From the NCBI GenBank assembly GCA_900543485.1, contig UQRM01000003.1:62001-126000 (forward strand): 64,000 bases of DNA, written 5' to 3'. Positions within the stretch are counted from its first letter, which is position 1. Every line of letters starts with the position of its first letter. The notes beneath the pieces were generated by a model, which saw only the letters and a list, made by a program, of their open reading frames with translations, had not been told where the DNA came from and made no database searches. Below, piece by piece: positions 41,266 through 49,634 of the stretch. Position numbers and translations under genes: made by a program. Origin of the DNA: an uncultured Eubacterium sp. GTDB lineage: Bacteria; Bacillota; Clostridia; Peptostreptococcales; Anaerovoracaceae.

Positions 41266-42147
41266 ATGGAAAATGCAGGTTTAATCACGTTTGAATATGT
41301 CAATACTGTAATCAAGGAAAGGCCCAGAGAAATACATAAGGGTCAGTGCGGACGTGTCCTCATTCTGGCGGGAAGCGTAGGAATGGCAGGGGCTGCGGTG
41401 CTTTCGGCCAGGGGAGCGCTGAAGTCGGGGGCCGGTCTGGTGAAGGTGGCGCTGCCGCCGGAGCTGTTTACGATAGTCCAGACTGCGGTGCCTCAGGCTA
41501 CGTGCGTCAGCGCTGCTGATATGAGTGTTTCCGAGGAGTTTTCCCCACGGTCTCTCGATATTTACGGAGCGATAGCTGCGGGGCCGGGAATGGGAGTTGA
41601 TGAGAAGAGTTATCTGCTGATAAGACGAATACTTAACGATTACGACGGGCCTGTAGTCCTTGATGCCGACGGACTGAATTCCTTCTGCAGGTTCGACGAA
41701 GGTCTGACGACTATAAAGGAAAGGAAAAGTCCGACTGTGCTGACGCCTCATCCGGGTGAGGCGGACAGGCTGCTGGCGGCTCTGGGAGAGAGGGACGTGA
41801 AGACGCTGGGGCGGGTGTACGCCGCGGAGATCCTGGCGAAGAGACTTTCGTCCATCGTCCTGTTGAAGGGCTCGGGGACGCTGGTGACCTTCGAGGGCAG
41901 AGGCACATATATTAATACCACAGGCAATCCGGGAATGGCGACGGGCGGCAGCGGAGATGTGCTCACCGGAGTCATCGCAGCCATCGCGGCTTCCGGAGTG
42001 GATGCCTTCGATGCTGCCAAGACGGGCGCTTTCATCCACGGCATGGCCGGCGATATCGCCGAGAAACGTCAGGGCCAGTGGGGGATGACTTCTGTCGATA
42101 TAGAGGAAGCGCTGCCGGCAGCTTTCAAGAAAATAGTAGGAAGATGA
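41266..42147 (+). CDS. nnrD: ADP/ATP-dependent NAD(P)H-hydrate dehydratase
   Basis: About 293 residues, ribokinase-like fold. It repairs hydrated NADH and NADPH (NADHX, NADPHX). Seen: GRVLILAGSVGMAGAAVLSARGALKSGAGLV at the N-terminus (residues about 27-57), AAGPGMG, VLDADGLN, LTPHPGEADRLL and the nucleotide/catalytic NPGMATGGSGDVLTG. The epimerase partner NnrE, often fused at the N-terminus, is absent here. The start is uncertain: ATG 41266 gives the best family fit, ATG 41233 adds 11 residues, and the AGGGGG site is badly spaced for both. Confidence 0.9.
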   Translation: MENAGLITFEYVNTVIKERPREIHKGQCGRVLILAGSVGMAGAAVLSARGALKSGAGLVKVALPPELFTIVQTAVPQATCVSAADMSVSEEFSPRSLDIYGAIAAGPGMGVDEKSYLLIRRILNDYDGPVVLDADGLNSFCRFDEGLTTIKERKSPTVLTPHPGEADRLLAALGERDVKTLGRVYAAEILAKRLSSIVLLKGSGTLVTFEGRGTYINTTGNPGMATGGSGDVLTGVIAAIAASGVDAFDAAKTGAFIHGMAGDIAEKRQGQWGMTSVDIEEALPAAFKKIVGR

Positions 42148-42239
42148 TGCCGCGCGGAGGCGTTCGGGCTGCGCGAGACATGCAGACCAGGCAAGTCGAG
42201 CGAGCTGCGTGAGCTGTGCGGCGGTGATCATATAGGAGT

Positions 42240-42608
42240 GTGAGGACTTTGAGTATCAGGAAGGGAGATCTTTACTTCGCTGATCTAAGTCCGGTAATGG
42301 GCTCCGAGCAGGGCGGCGTAAGGCCGGTCCTGGTTGTACAGAACGATGTGGGGAACAAGTACAGCCCGACAATAATAGTGGCGGCCATCACATCGAGACA
42401 GAACAAAGCCGATCTTCCGACCCATGTGGCCATAGCGGCGGGCGGAAACGGCTTATCGAAGGATTCAACAGTATTGCTGGAACAACTCAGAACCATAGAC
42501 AAGAAAAGACTCAAGGAAAGAATCGGAACGATCGACAAGACCCGATTACCGGAAGTGGATGAGGCCCTCAGCATAAGTCTGGGGATAGACGAAAATTCAT
42601 TTTTCTGA
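42240..42608 (+). CDS. mazF: MazF/EndoA-type endoribonuclease toxin
   Basis: A 122-residue PemK/MazF-fold mRNA interferase. It has the N-terminal [31 protein letters not shown] with the conserved Arg, VAAITS, and [13 protein letters not shown], all close to Bacillus EndoA. An antitoxin gene normally lies directly upstream, but the 92 bases before this gene hold no such frame. GTG 42240 is given; TTG 42249 has better spacing from AGGAG. It probably shares the nnrD transcript, with a terminator following closely. Confidence 0.92.
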   Translation: MRTLSIRKGDLYFADLSPVMGSEQGGVRPVLVVQNDVGNKYSPTIIVAAITSRQNKADLPTHVAIAAGGNGLSKDSTVLLEQLRTIDKKRLKERIGTIDKTRLPEVDEALSISLGIDENSFF

Positions 42609-42615
42609 TGTAAAG

Positions 42616-42639
42616 AAGGGGCTGGGCATTCAGCCCCTT
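42616..42639 (+). terminator. Terminator after mazF
   Basis: AAGGGGCTG (42616-42624) pairs with CAGCCCCTT (42631-42639), 6-base loop. The following T run is short. It is 8 bases after mazF. Confidence 0.75.
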
Positions 42640-42671
42640 TACATATATGTTTTGATGGAAGGGAGGAAAGC

Positions 42672-43052
42672 ATGAAAGTCAGTGTACAGTATTCTACGAT
42701 GATAGTGAAGGATATGGAGAAGTCTGTCGAGTTTTACAGGGACATCCTTGGATTCAGGGAAAGCTATCACGTTGATACTCCCGACGGAGGATCCATAACT
42801 ATCATGAAAAGCGACGGCGGCGCCAGCGTGGAACTCATCGAGAATGAGCGTTACGATGTGGGGCTCTATTCTGTCGGGACTGATGTGGATGATCTGGATG
42901 AAATGATAAGGACGCTGCGGGAGCACGGATATGAGCCCACAGGCCCGGCGGTAGCTACTACCGTTGGGAGGATGGCCTTTGTTTTGGATCCATCGGGAGT
43001 GAGGATATGTCTTATCGAGCATTCAGATGAATATAAGGAAAAATATATGTGA
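42672..43052 (+). CDS. VOC family (glyoxalase/bleomycin-resistance-like) protein
   Basis: 126 residues, a single vicinal-oxygen-chelate module: MIVKDMEKSVEFYRDILGF at the start and FVLDPSGVRICLIEH at the end, with the metal-ligand glutamate positions plausible. Members include lactoylglutathione lyases and epimerases; the specific reaction is unknown. GGAAGGGAGG precedes the ATG. It begins a same-strand group with the transketolase genes, 95 bases downstream. Confidence 0.8.
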   Translation: MKVSVQYSTMIVKDMEKSVEFYRDILGFRESYHVDTPDGGSITIMKSDGGASVELIENERYDVGLYSVGTDVDDLDEMIRTLREHGYEPTGPAVATTVGRMAFVLDPSGVRICLIEHSDEYKEKYM

Positions 43053-43146
43053 GGAACGGACAGGCGGAAGCAGCGCGTGACAACGGTACGCGGGCCGCAT
43101 GGTCCTGTTGGATCGAAGTTATAGTATATATGGAGTGGAGGAAGCA

Positions 43147-43965
43147 ATGGAGTTAAAAGCTTTGGAGCAGAAGGCCAGAGAGGTCAGGACAGGGATAATA
43201 GAGGCCATACATAACGCCGGATCAGGACATCCGGGTGGTTCTCTTTCGGCGGCTGATATCGTGACGGCCCTTTATTTCGATGAGATGAACGTGGATCCGA
43301 AAGATCCCGAGATGGAGGGCAGGGACAAGCTCATACTTTCCAAAGGGCATGCCGGACCGGCCCAGTACGCGGCCCTGGCAGTCAGAGGGTATTTTCCGAT
43401 GGAGGATGTGATGACACTGAGAAAGCTGGGATCTAAGTTCCAGGGACATCCTGACATGCACAAGGTACCGGGCATCGAGATGTCCACAGGTTCCCTGGGT
43501 CAGGGATTCTCGGCGGCAGGTGGCATGGCGATGGCAAACAAGCTGAACGGTGACGCCGGCAGGATATACGTGCTGCTGGGAGACGGGGAATTGCAGGAAG
43601 GTATCGTGTGGGAAGCAGCCATGTCGGCGGCCCATTACAAGCTGGACAACCTGGTGGGTATCGTCGATCACAACGGCCTGCAGATAGACGGAAAGAATGA
43701 GGATGTCATGTCCATCATGCCTGTGGCGGAGAAGTTCGAGGCTTTCGGCTGGAATGTGCTGCAGATAGACGGTCACGACTTCGGACAGATACTGGACGCT
43801 TTCAAGAAGGCCAGGGACTGCAAGGGAAGGCCGACCATGATAATCGCTGAGACAGTCAAGGGCAAGGGCGTGTCCTTCATGGAAAACAACGCCGGGTGGC
43901 ACGGCAAAGCCCCTGACGATGAGCAGACGGAGCAGGCATTGAAAGAATTGGGAGGTGCGATATAA
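43147..43965 (+). CDS. Transketolase, N-terminal subunit
   Basis: 272 residues comprising the thiamine-diphosphate pyrophosphate-binding half. Seen: HNAGSGHPGGSLSAADI, KGHAGPAQYAAL, the ThDP motif GDGELQEGIVWEAAMSAAHYKLDN, and HGKAPDDEQ near the end. It transfers two-carbon units in the non-oxidative pentose phosphate pathway with the next gene product. The start at 43147 follows GGAGTGGAGG. Two-subunit transketolases are common in Clostridia and archaea. Confidence 0.95.
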   Translation: MELKALEQKAREVRTGIIEAIHNAGSGHPGGSLSAADIVTALYFDEMNVDPKDPEMEGRDKLILSKGHAGPAQYAALAVRGYFPMEDVMTLRKLGSKFQGHPDMHKVPGIEMSTGSLGQGFSAAGGMAMANKLNGDAGRIYVLLGDGELQEGIVWEAAMSAAHYKLDNLVGIVDHNGLQIDGKNEDVMSIMPVAEKFEAFGWNVLQIDGHDFGQILDAFKKARDCKGRPTMIIAETVKGKGVSFMENNAGWHGKAPDDEQTEQALKELGGAI

Positions 43966-44894
43966 TGGCAGATAAAATGGCTACGAGAGAGGCTTACGGA
44001 AAGACCCTCATAGAGCTGGGAAAGACACATCCGGAGCTGGTCGTTATGGACGCGGATCTTTCCGGTTCCACTAAGACGGCGGGATTCGCCAAGGCATATC
44101 CCGACAGGTTCTTCAACATGGGTATCGCCGAGCAGAACATGTATGGCGCAGCGGCAGGACTGGCCCTTTCGGGAAAGACGGTCTGTGCCAGCACCTTCGC
44201 CATGTTCGCGGCAGGCAGGGCTTTTGAGATAATAAGGAATTCCATAGGATATACGAGAGCCAACGTGAAGATCTGCGCCACCCATGCGGGGATAACCGTA
44301 GGGGAGGATGGCGCCAGCCACCAGACATTCGAGGACATAGCGCTCATGAGGACCATCCCCGGCATGACGGTGATAAACCCGTCCGACGGAGTCTCTGCTG
44401 CCAGACTGCTGACTCAGGCCGTGGAAATGGACGGCCCGTGCTATATCAGGCTGGGGCGTGCCGCAGTGCCTGTTTTCTATGGTGATGACGACGAGATAAT
44501 CCTCGGCAGGGCCAACACCGTCAGAGACGGAAAAGACGTGACAGTCATCGCTACCGGGATAATGGTCAGCGATGCGGTCGAAGCTGCCGGAAGGCTGGCG
44601 GAGGAAGGTATAGATGTCAGGGTAATAGACATACATACTGTGAAGCCGCTGGACGAAGAGACCATCATCAGGGCTGCTCAGGAGACGAAGGCCATTGTCA
44701 CAGCCGAGGAACATTCCGTCATAGGCGGACTGGGAAGCGCCGTGGCAGAAGTGGTGGTGAAGAACGCGCCGGTGAAGATGGCCATGGTGGGCCAGCATGA
44801 TACCTACGGAGAGTCGGGCAAGCCTGACGAACTGAGAAAGAAGTACGGTATGACGGCGGCTGATATCGTGGCGGCCGTAAAGTCGGTGCTTTGA
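43965..44894 (+). CDS. Transketolase, C-terminal subunit
   Basis: 309 residues: the pyrimidine-binding domain (DADLSGSTKTAGF, GIAEQNMYGAAAGLALSGKTV with the catalytic Glu, STFAMFAAGRAFE) and the C-terminal transketolase domain (VIDIHTVKPLDEETI, EEHSVIGGLGSAVAE). It forms the active enzyme with the preceding subunit. The start overlaps the previous stop by one base (TAATG), giving 1:1 coupled translation. Confidence 0.95.
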   Translation: MADKMATREAYGKTLIELGKTHPELVVMDADLSGSTKTAGFAKAYPDRFFNMGIAEQNMYGAAAGLALSGKTVCASTFAMFAAGRAFEIIRNSIGYTRANVKICATHAGITVGEDGASHQTFEDIALMRTIPGMTVINPSDGVSAARLLTQAVEMDGPCYIRLGRAAVPVFYGDDDEIILGRANTVRDGKDVTVIATGIMVSDAVEAAGRLAEEGIDVRVIDIHTVKPLDEETIIRAAQETKAIVTAEEHSVIGGLGSAVAEVVVKNAPVKMAMVGQHDTYGESGKPDELRKKYGMTAADIVAAVKSVL

Positions 44895-44912
44895 TGGAAC
44901 AATAGAGTCATA

Positions 44913-44965
44913 AACTCCTTTTTCCGTAATAGATTCTAAATAGAAGATCACGGAGAAAGGAGTTT
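44913..44965 (+). promoter_or_regulatory. 16-bp hairpin that buries the next gene's ribosome binding site
   Basis: AAACTCCTTTTTCCGT (44913-44928) pairs with 44950-44965 over 16 bp with one G-U; loop of 21 bases. The right arm contains AAGGAG (44957-44962), the ribosome binding site for the TTG start at 44971, and a U-rich stretch follows. It could end the transketolase transcript, or hold the next gene untranslated until melted. Confidence 0.7.
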
Positions 44966-44970
44966 TTGTT

Positions 44971-45450
44971 TTGAAAAAATTCGGTTTCAACATGAATAAG
45001 GATGAAAAGACACGGGGCGCCAGAAAAATAATGGTGCTGGCAGCTTTTGCGGTGGTAGCGGCAGGTATCGCCATTGGCGCCGTCAGCATGCTGAGCGGCG
45101 ATGATCCGGTGGAATTCAGTCAAGTCGGCGATGAGGAAATGCCGGAGACCATCACGGCCGATATAATCCCTGAATACAGGACGCTGGAAAGAGCTTTGGC
45201 CTGTGCAGTGGACAATGATATCTATGTGATAGTAACAAGAGGAGAGAAGCCTACGTCGGGGTTCAATGTGTCCATAGACAGGATGGCATTAGAGGAGAAA
45301 AACGGGAAGGAAAATCTCATCGTCTACGCGCTCTTTGAAGATCCGGAGAAGGAGACCGCGATATCACAGATAATAACTTATCCTGTACAGGTGGTGAAGA
45401 CTGATCTCAAGGCTCTTCCGGACACGATAGAGCTTCGCATCCAGTATTGA
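44971..45450 (+). CDS. Membrane-anchored PrcB C-terminal domain protein
   Basis: 159 residues. A basic N-terminus and one membrane helix (about 19-41) are followed by an extracytoplasmic domain matching the PrcB C-terminal module (VIVTRGEKPTSGFNVSI ... QIITYPVQVVKTDLKALPDTIELR). That module is known from a subunit of the dentilisin protease complex of treponemes. In Firmicutes its role is unknown. TTG start, with AAGGAG at proper spacing inside a strong hairpin. It sits just upstream of ftsEX, M23 hydrolases and the CtpA protease, suggesting an envelope role. Confidence 0.75.
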   Translation: MKKFGFNMNKDEKTRGARKIMVLAAFAVVAAGIAIGAVSMLSGDDPVEFSQVGDEEMPETITADIIPEYRTLERALACAVDNDIYVIVTRGEKPTSGFNVSIDRMALEEKNGKENLIVYALFEDPEKETAISQIITYPVQVVKTDLKALPDTIELRIQY

Positions 45451-45534
45451 CACCGCTATTGACACCGCTTTCACAAAACCTTCACCAAAATGCGCCAAAG
45501 TTAAATAACAGAAGGCATATTTCCCCATAAAATA

Positions 45535-45563
45535 TTGAAAAAGAGCCATGGCTATAGTAAAAT
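45535..45563 (+). promoter_or_regulatory. Promoter of ftsEX
   Basis: TTGAAA (45535-45540), a 17-base spacer and TAAAAT (45558-45563). It lies 44 bases before the ftsE start. A 12-base direct repeat (ATTGACACCGCT) lies about 70 bases upstream, just after the PrcB-domain gene. Confidence 0.65.
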
Positions 45564-45606
45564 CATAATGTATGTTTTGCGATATCAAGGGGGACAAAAA
45601 CAACAT

Positions 45607-46380
45607 ATGATTGTATTCAACAATGTTACGAAATATTATAAGTCCAATGTGGGGATAGAAAAGGTCTCCGTCAGGATAAACAAAGGGGATTTCGTATTTC
45701 TCGTAGGACCCAGCGGAGCGGGGAAGTCGACTTTTATCAAGCTGATATTGAAGGAGATAGACGCCGATTCCGGAAGCATCAAGGTCAGAGGAAACGAGAT
45801 AACCACCCTTTCCAACAGACAGGTGCCTAAGCTGAGGAGGAACATCGGCATAGTTTTCCAGGATTTCAGACTCCTGCCGAAAAAGACTGTGTATGAGAAT
45901 GTGGCCTTTGCGATGGAAATAATACATCAGCCAAAGAAGATCATAAAGAAATACGTGCCACAGGTGCTGAGCATGGTGGGAATAGCCTCAAAGGCGGACA
46001 AGTACCCCGATGAGCTTTCAGCGGGCGAGCAGCAGAGAGTGGCCATTGCCAGGGCTATAGTCAACAAGCCAAGGATACTGATAGCTGACGAGCCTACGGG
46101 AAACCTGGATCCCGACACGGCATGGGAGATAATGCAGCTTCTGGATCAGATAAATATGCGTGGGACGACCATACTGATGGTGACCCACGCCAAGGATATA
46201 GTAGACAAGATGGGAAAACGCGTTATAGCCATAGAAAAAGGCCGTATCGTCAGAGATGAGTTCGGTGCTTACGGATATGAGGAGGCGCTGGCCGACATGG
46301 AAATGACTGACGATACGATACAGAGCAAGCGTACGTTCCGCTCCAGATTCAGGAGAGGAGGCGATGACACTTGGTTATAA
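45607..46380 (+). CDS. ftsE: Cell division ATP-binding protein FtsE
   Basis: 257 residues. Walker A GPSGAGKST, FQDFRLLPKKTVYENVAFAME (the FtsE-specific Q-loop segment), signature [15 protein letters not shown], Walker B LIADEPTGNLD, H-loop THAKD. With FtsX it uses ATP to switch on peptidoglycan hydrolases outside the cell. CAAGGGGG lies upstream of ATG 45607. The C-terminal tail of about 30 charged residues is longer than in E. coli. Confidence 0.95.
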   Translation: MIVFNNVTKYYKSNVGIEKVSVRINKGDFVFLVGPSGAGKSTFIKLILKEIDADSGSIKVRGNEITTLSNRQVPKLRRNIGIVFQDFRLLPKKTVYENVAFAMEIIHQPKKIIKKYVPQVLSMVGIASKADKYPDELSAGEQQRVAIARAIVNKPRILIADEPTGNLDPDTAWEIMQLLDQINMRGTTILMVTHAKDIVDKMGKRVIAIEKGRIVRDEFGAYGYEEALADMEMTDDTIQSKRTFRSRFRRGGDDTWL

Positions 46381-47267
46381 AACGGTTTTTCTACACGCTG
46401 AAGCAGGCTTTCAAGCAGGTGCTGAGGAACAGGGCAATGACTGTGGCATCCATATTCGCCATCACGGCCATGCTGCTGATACTGAGCCTGTTCTTCATCC
46501 TGGTGATAAACGTCAATACTGCGGCGCAGTCGATACAGCAGGATTACGACTCTATCGAGATATATCTGGCTGACGAGACGACAGAGGAGCAGGCCAATGA
46601 GATAATCGCCGATATAGAGCAGGAAAATGGCGTTCAGGAGGCTTACTACAAGACGAAAGAAGAGGCTATGGAGGAATTCAGGACCCGGTGGGGGGAAAAC
46701 GGATACCTTCTCGACAGCCTTCAGGAGAACCCGCTGCCAAACTCGGTAGTGGTGATGATAGATGACCTGGAGCAGGCAGAGAACATCGCCGAAAAGGCTG
46801 CTACCTATGACGGTATAGAAGATGTACAGTTTTATAAGGATACGGTGGACAAGCTGCTGAGCGCCACCAGGTATATCCAGATAGCTGCCATAATCGTTAT
46901 GGTATTCCTGATAATAGTTTCTATCGTCGTTGTGTCCAACACCATCAAGCTTACGGTATTCAACAGGGCCAGCGAGATAAGCATAATGAAATATGTAGGC
47001 GCCACCAACTGGTTCATAAGAGGACCGTTTCTGGCGGAGGGAATAATAATAGGCATAATATCAGCCGGTATCTCGATCGGGCTTTCGGCGCTGGTATACG
47101 ATAAGATAATCGACGTGGTGGGGAACCAGTTGCTGTCGGTGATGTCGATGCCTATGGTCCCTGTAGGATTCCTGGTCTATAACTTCGTATGGATATTCCT
47201 GGCTCTCGGCATAAGCATCGGGGCCTGCGGAAGTATCATATCCATGAGAAAGTTCCTGGACGCGTAG
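46371..47267 (+). CDS. ftsX: Cell division protein FtsX
   Basis: 298 residues, four membrane helices. After the first helix (about 22-45) comes the large extracellular loop (about 46-165) that contacts hydrolases or their activators. Then come three helices with the FtsX signature around IMKYVGATNWFIRGPFLAEG. TTG start at 46371, with GGAGG 9 bases upstream, overlaps the ftsE stop. It couples FtsE ATP hydrolysis to the M23 hydrolases encoded immediately downstream. Confidence 0.94.
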   Translation: MVIKRFFYTLKQAFKQVLRNRAMTVASIFAITAMLLILSLFFILVINVNTAAQSIQQDYDSIEIYLADETTEEQANEIIADIEQENGVQEAYYKTKEEAMEEFRTRWGENGYLLDSLQENPLPNSVVVMIDDLEQAENIAEKAATYDGIEDVQFYKDTVDKLLSATRYIQIAAIIVMVFLIIVSIVVVSNTIKLTVFNRASEISIMKYVGATNWFIRGPFLAEGIIIGIISAGISIGLSALVYDKIIDVVGNQLLSVMSMPMVPVGFLVYNFVWIFLALGISIGACGSIISMRKFLDA

Positions 47268-47296
47268 TAACCGAAAGAATATGGAGGTATCAGGAT

Positions 47297-48340
47297 TTGA
47301 AAAGGAAGAAGACTATCATAACTGTGGCGGCAGCTCTTGCCGTGACATTGGGTGTCACTACGGTGACGGCGTCAGCCGCGTCACTGAGCGAACTGAGAGA
47401 TCAGATAAGCGAAAAGCAGAGTGAGCTGGAAGAAGGCAGGGAACGGGAAGAGAGTCTCAGCTCACAGCTCAACGAACTGGAGCAGGCAATATCCGAAAAC
47501 GAGGACAAGCTGGCAGTACTGGAGGATGAGCTGGTTCAGGCCGAGAAAGAGGTGGAGACTCAGACTGAGAATCTCAACAGCAGGCTGAGGGCCATGTATA
47601 AAAACGGTACGGTGGGATTCATCGATGTCCTGCTGGATTCCGGAAGCTTCTCCGAATTCCTCAACAACCTGGATATGGTAGAGCTGATATACTCCAGCGA
47701 CAGGGAGGTGCTCAGCGATCTGGAAACTGCTTATGACGAGGTGGAGAAGAAAAAAGAAGAGGTGGAGACCCTCCAGGCCGAACTCAATAAGTCCAAAGAA
47801 GTGGTAGAGGCGGAAAAGGCTGAGATAGCCGCCTCCAACGAAGAAACTGAAAAGATGATAGATGAGCTGCAGGCCGACGCCGATAAGCTGACGCAGGAGC
47901 TGGCCAGTCAGGGAAGCTCCAGCAGCGACTCTACATATCTGGGAGGTCAGATGGCATGGCCGTTGCCTAGCGTGGGACTGAGCAACATCACATCTTATTT
48001 CGGATACAGGATCCATCCTATATATGGTTACAGTAAGTACCATACAGGGCTCGATATAGGAGCGTCTTCGGGAAGCTCTATCGTAGCGGCAAATGGCGGG
48101 ACCGTTTATTCTGCGGGATGGAACGGAGGATACGGACTATGCGTTATCATCGACCACGGCGGTGGAGTGATGACGCTGTATGGTCACTGCTCTGCTCTTT
48201 ATGTCAGCGCGGGACAGACAGTATCGCGTGGCGAGACTATAGCGGCGGTGGGCAGCACGGGCAACTCCACGGGGCCGCACCTTCACTTTGAAGTGCGTCT
48301 CAACGGCTCCTATGTGGATCCATATCCATATGTGACCTAA
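47297..48340 (+). CDS. M23 (LytM) peptidoglycan hydrolase with coiled coil, paralog 1
   Basis: 347 residues, secreted. Signal peptide with ASA cleavage site (about residue 25), a long coiled coil (about 30-230) of the EnvC/PcsB type that docks on FtsX, a Ser-rich linker and a LytM domain. The zinc ligands are complete: HTGLD (H and D) and the late HLH (GPHLHFEV), so it should cut peptide cross-bridges itself. TTG start at 47297 with GGAGG 9 bases upstream. It is 29 bases after ftsX and a likely effector of FtsEX. Confidence 0.92.
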   Translation: MKRKKTIITVAAALAVTLGVTTVTASAASLSELRDQISEKQSELEEGREREESLSSQLNELEQAISENEDKLAVLEDELVQAEKEVETQTENLNSRLRAMYKNGTVGFIDVLLDSGSFSEFLNNLDMVELIYSSDREVLSDLETAYDEVEKKKEEVETLQAELNKSKEVVEAEKAEIAASNEETEKMIDELQADADKLTQELASQGSSSSDSTYLGGQMAWPLPSVGLSNITSYFGYRIHPIYGYSKYHTGLDIGASSGSSIVAANGGTVYSAGWNGGYGLCVIIDHGGGVMTLYGHCSALYVSAGQTVSRGETIAAVGSTGNSTGPHLHFEVRLNGSYVDPYPYVT

Positions 48341-48414
48341 ACAGGGAAATGAAAAGAGCAGGATAACAAGTTCATGACGGAGAGGATTTTCTACAAGTTT
48401 GGGGAGAAGATACA

Positions 48415-49599
48415 GTGAAGAGAAAGCGAATAGTTATCATAATGGCGGTGCTGATGGCAGCGATGATGTGTATGGAGACATCACTGGTCAGCGCGGCGTC
48501 GCTCAGTGAGATAAGGCAGGAAATAAAGGAGAAAGAAGCGCAGCTGTCGGAAGGCAGGAGCAAGGAGGGAAGCCTGGCTTCTCAAATGCTGGAGCTGGAA
48601 GAAAGCATCGAAAGTATGCAGAGCAGTATCGATCAGCTGGATTCAGCCATAACTGAAGGGGAGGCTCAGCTGAAGACCCTGGAAGGCGAGCTGGAAGAAG
48701 CTCAGGCAAAGGTCAGCGTCCAGAATGAAAATCTGGGAAGCAGGCTGAGGACCATGTACAAGAACGGGACTGTGGGATTCATCGATGTCTTGTTGGATTC
48801 CGGCAGCTTTTCCGAATTTCTCAATAATTTGAACATGGTAGAGATGATATATTCCAGCGATAAGGAAGTCCTTAACGGGCTGGAAAAGGCATATGATGAG
48901 ATAGAGGCGAAGAAAAAGGAAGTAGAGACGCTCCAGGCGGAGCTCAACAAATCCAAGTCTGTAGCGGAGGAGCAGAAGGCTCAGCTGGAGAAGAGCAGGG
49001 CTACGGTGACGGCACAGAAGGAAGAGATCGCCTCCTCCAATGAGGAGACGGAAGCCATGCTGAACGCGCTGAAGGCTGATGCGGAAGCCATGGCTCAGAA
49101 CGCGATACAAAACGGAAGTTCCAGCAGCGATTCCACATATGTGGGAGATGACGACCCCAGCAGTTCCAGTGACGACAGCTCCGGAGGCTCCGGCAGCCTT
49201 GGCGGATCTATGGCATGGCCTGTTCCCAGCGTGGGAACAAGTAATATCACCTCTATCTTCGGATGGAGGACACACCCTATTTTCGGTGTAGGCCGAGGAC
49301 ATACGGGCGTGGATATCGGAGCGCCTTCGGGAGTGCCGGTAGTGGCGGCAAATTCAGGGAGAGTCATATATGCCGGATGGTACGGAGGATACGGATACTG
49401 TGTCCAGATAGACCACGGTGGCGGAGTAGTGACATTGTACGGCCATAACTCCAGGCTCAATGTGAGTGTCGGACAGAGCGTATCACGAGGTCAGACTATA
49501 GCATATGTCGGTTCTACAGGATATTCGACGGGGCCTCACTGCCATTTCGAGGTGATGATAGACGGCGTTCGTCAGGATCCGCTGGATTACATACTGTAA
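48415..49599 (+). CDS. M23 (LytM) peptidoglycan hydrolase with coiled coil, paralog 2
   Basis: 394 residues, same layout as the previous gene: signal peptide, coiled coil, Asp/Ser-rich linker (longer here), LytM domain. The central coiled-coil stretch (MYKNGTVGFIDVLLDSGS and beyond) is almost identical to paralog 1, while the ends differ, as after a duplication with selection or gene conversion on the FtsX-facing part. Zinc ligands HTGVD and HCH (GPHCHFEV) are present. GTG start at 48415 after GGGGAG. Confidence 0.92.
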   Translation: MKRKRIVIIMAVLMAAMMCMETSLVSAASLSEIRQEIKEKEAQLSEGRSKEGSLASQMLELEESIESMQSSIDQLDSAITEGEAQLKTLEGELEEAQAKVSVQNENLGSRLRTMYKNGTVGFIDVLLDSGSFSEFLNNLNMVEMIYSSDKEVLNGLEKAYDEIEAKKKEVETLQAELNKSKSVAEEQKAQLEKSRATVTAQKEEIASSNEETEAMLNALKADAEAMAQNAIQNGSSSSDSTYVGDDDPSSSSDDSSGGSGSLGGSMAWPVPSVGTSNITSIFGWRTHPIFGVGRGHTGVDIGAPSGVPVVAANSGRVIYAGWYGGYGYCVQIDHGGGVVTLYGHNSRLNVSVGQSVSRGQTIAYVGSTGYSTGPHCHFEVMIDGVRQDPLDYIL

Positions 49600-49634
49600 A
49601 AAAGACGACAGGAAGGGCGGAACAGAAACAGCAA

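Noticed and set aside
43773-45089. A 438-codon minus-strand frame across the transketolase genes
   Set aside because: It covers the coupled transketolase subunits and the following leader in antisense; no start signal and no domain.
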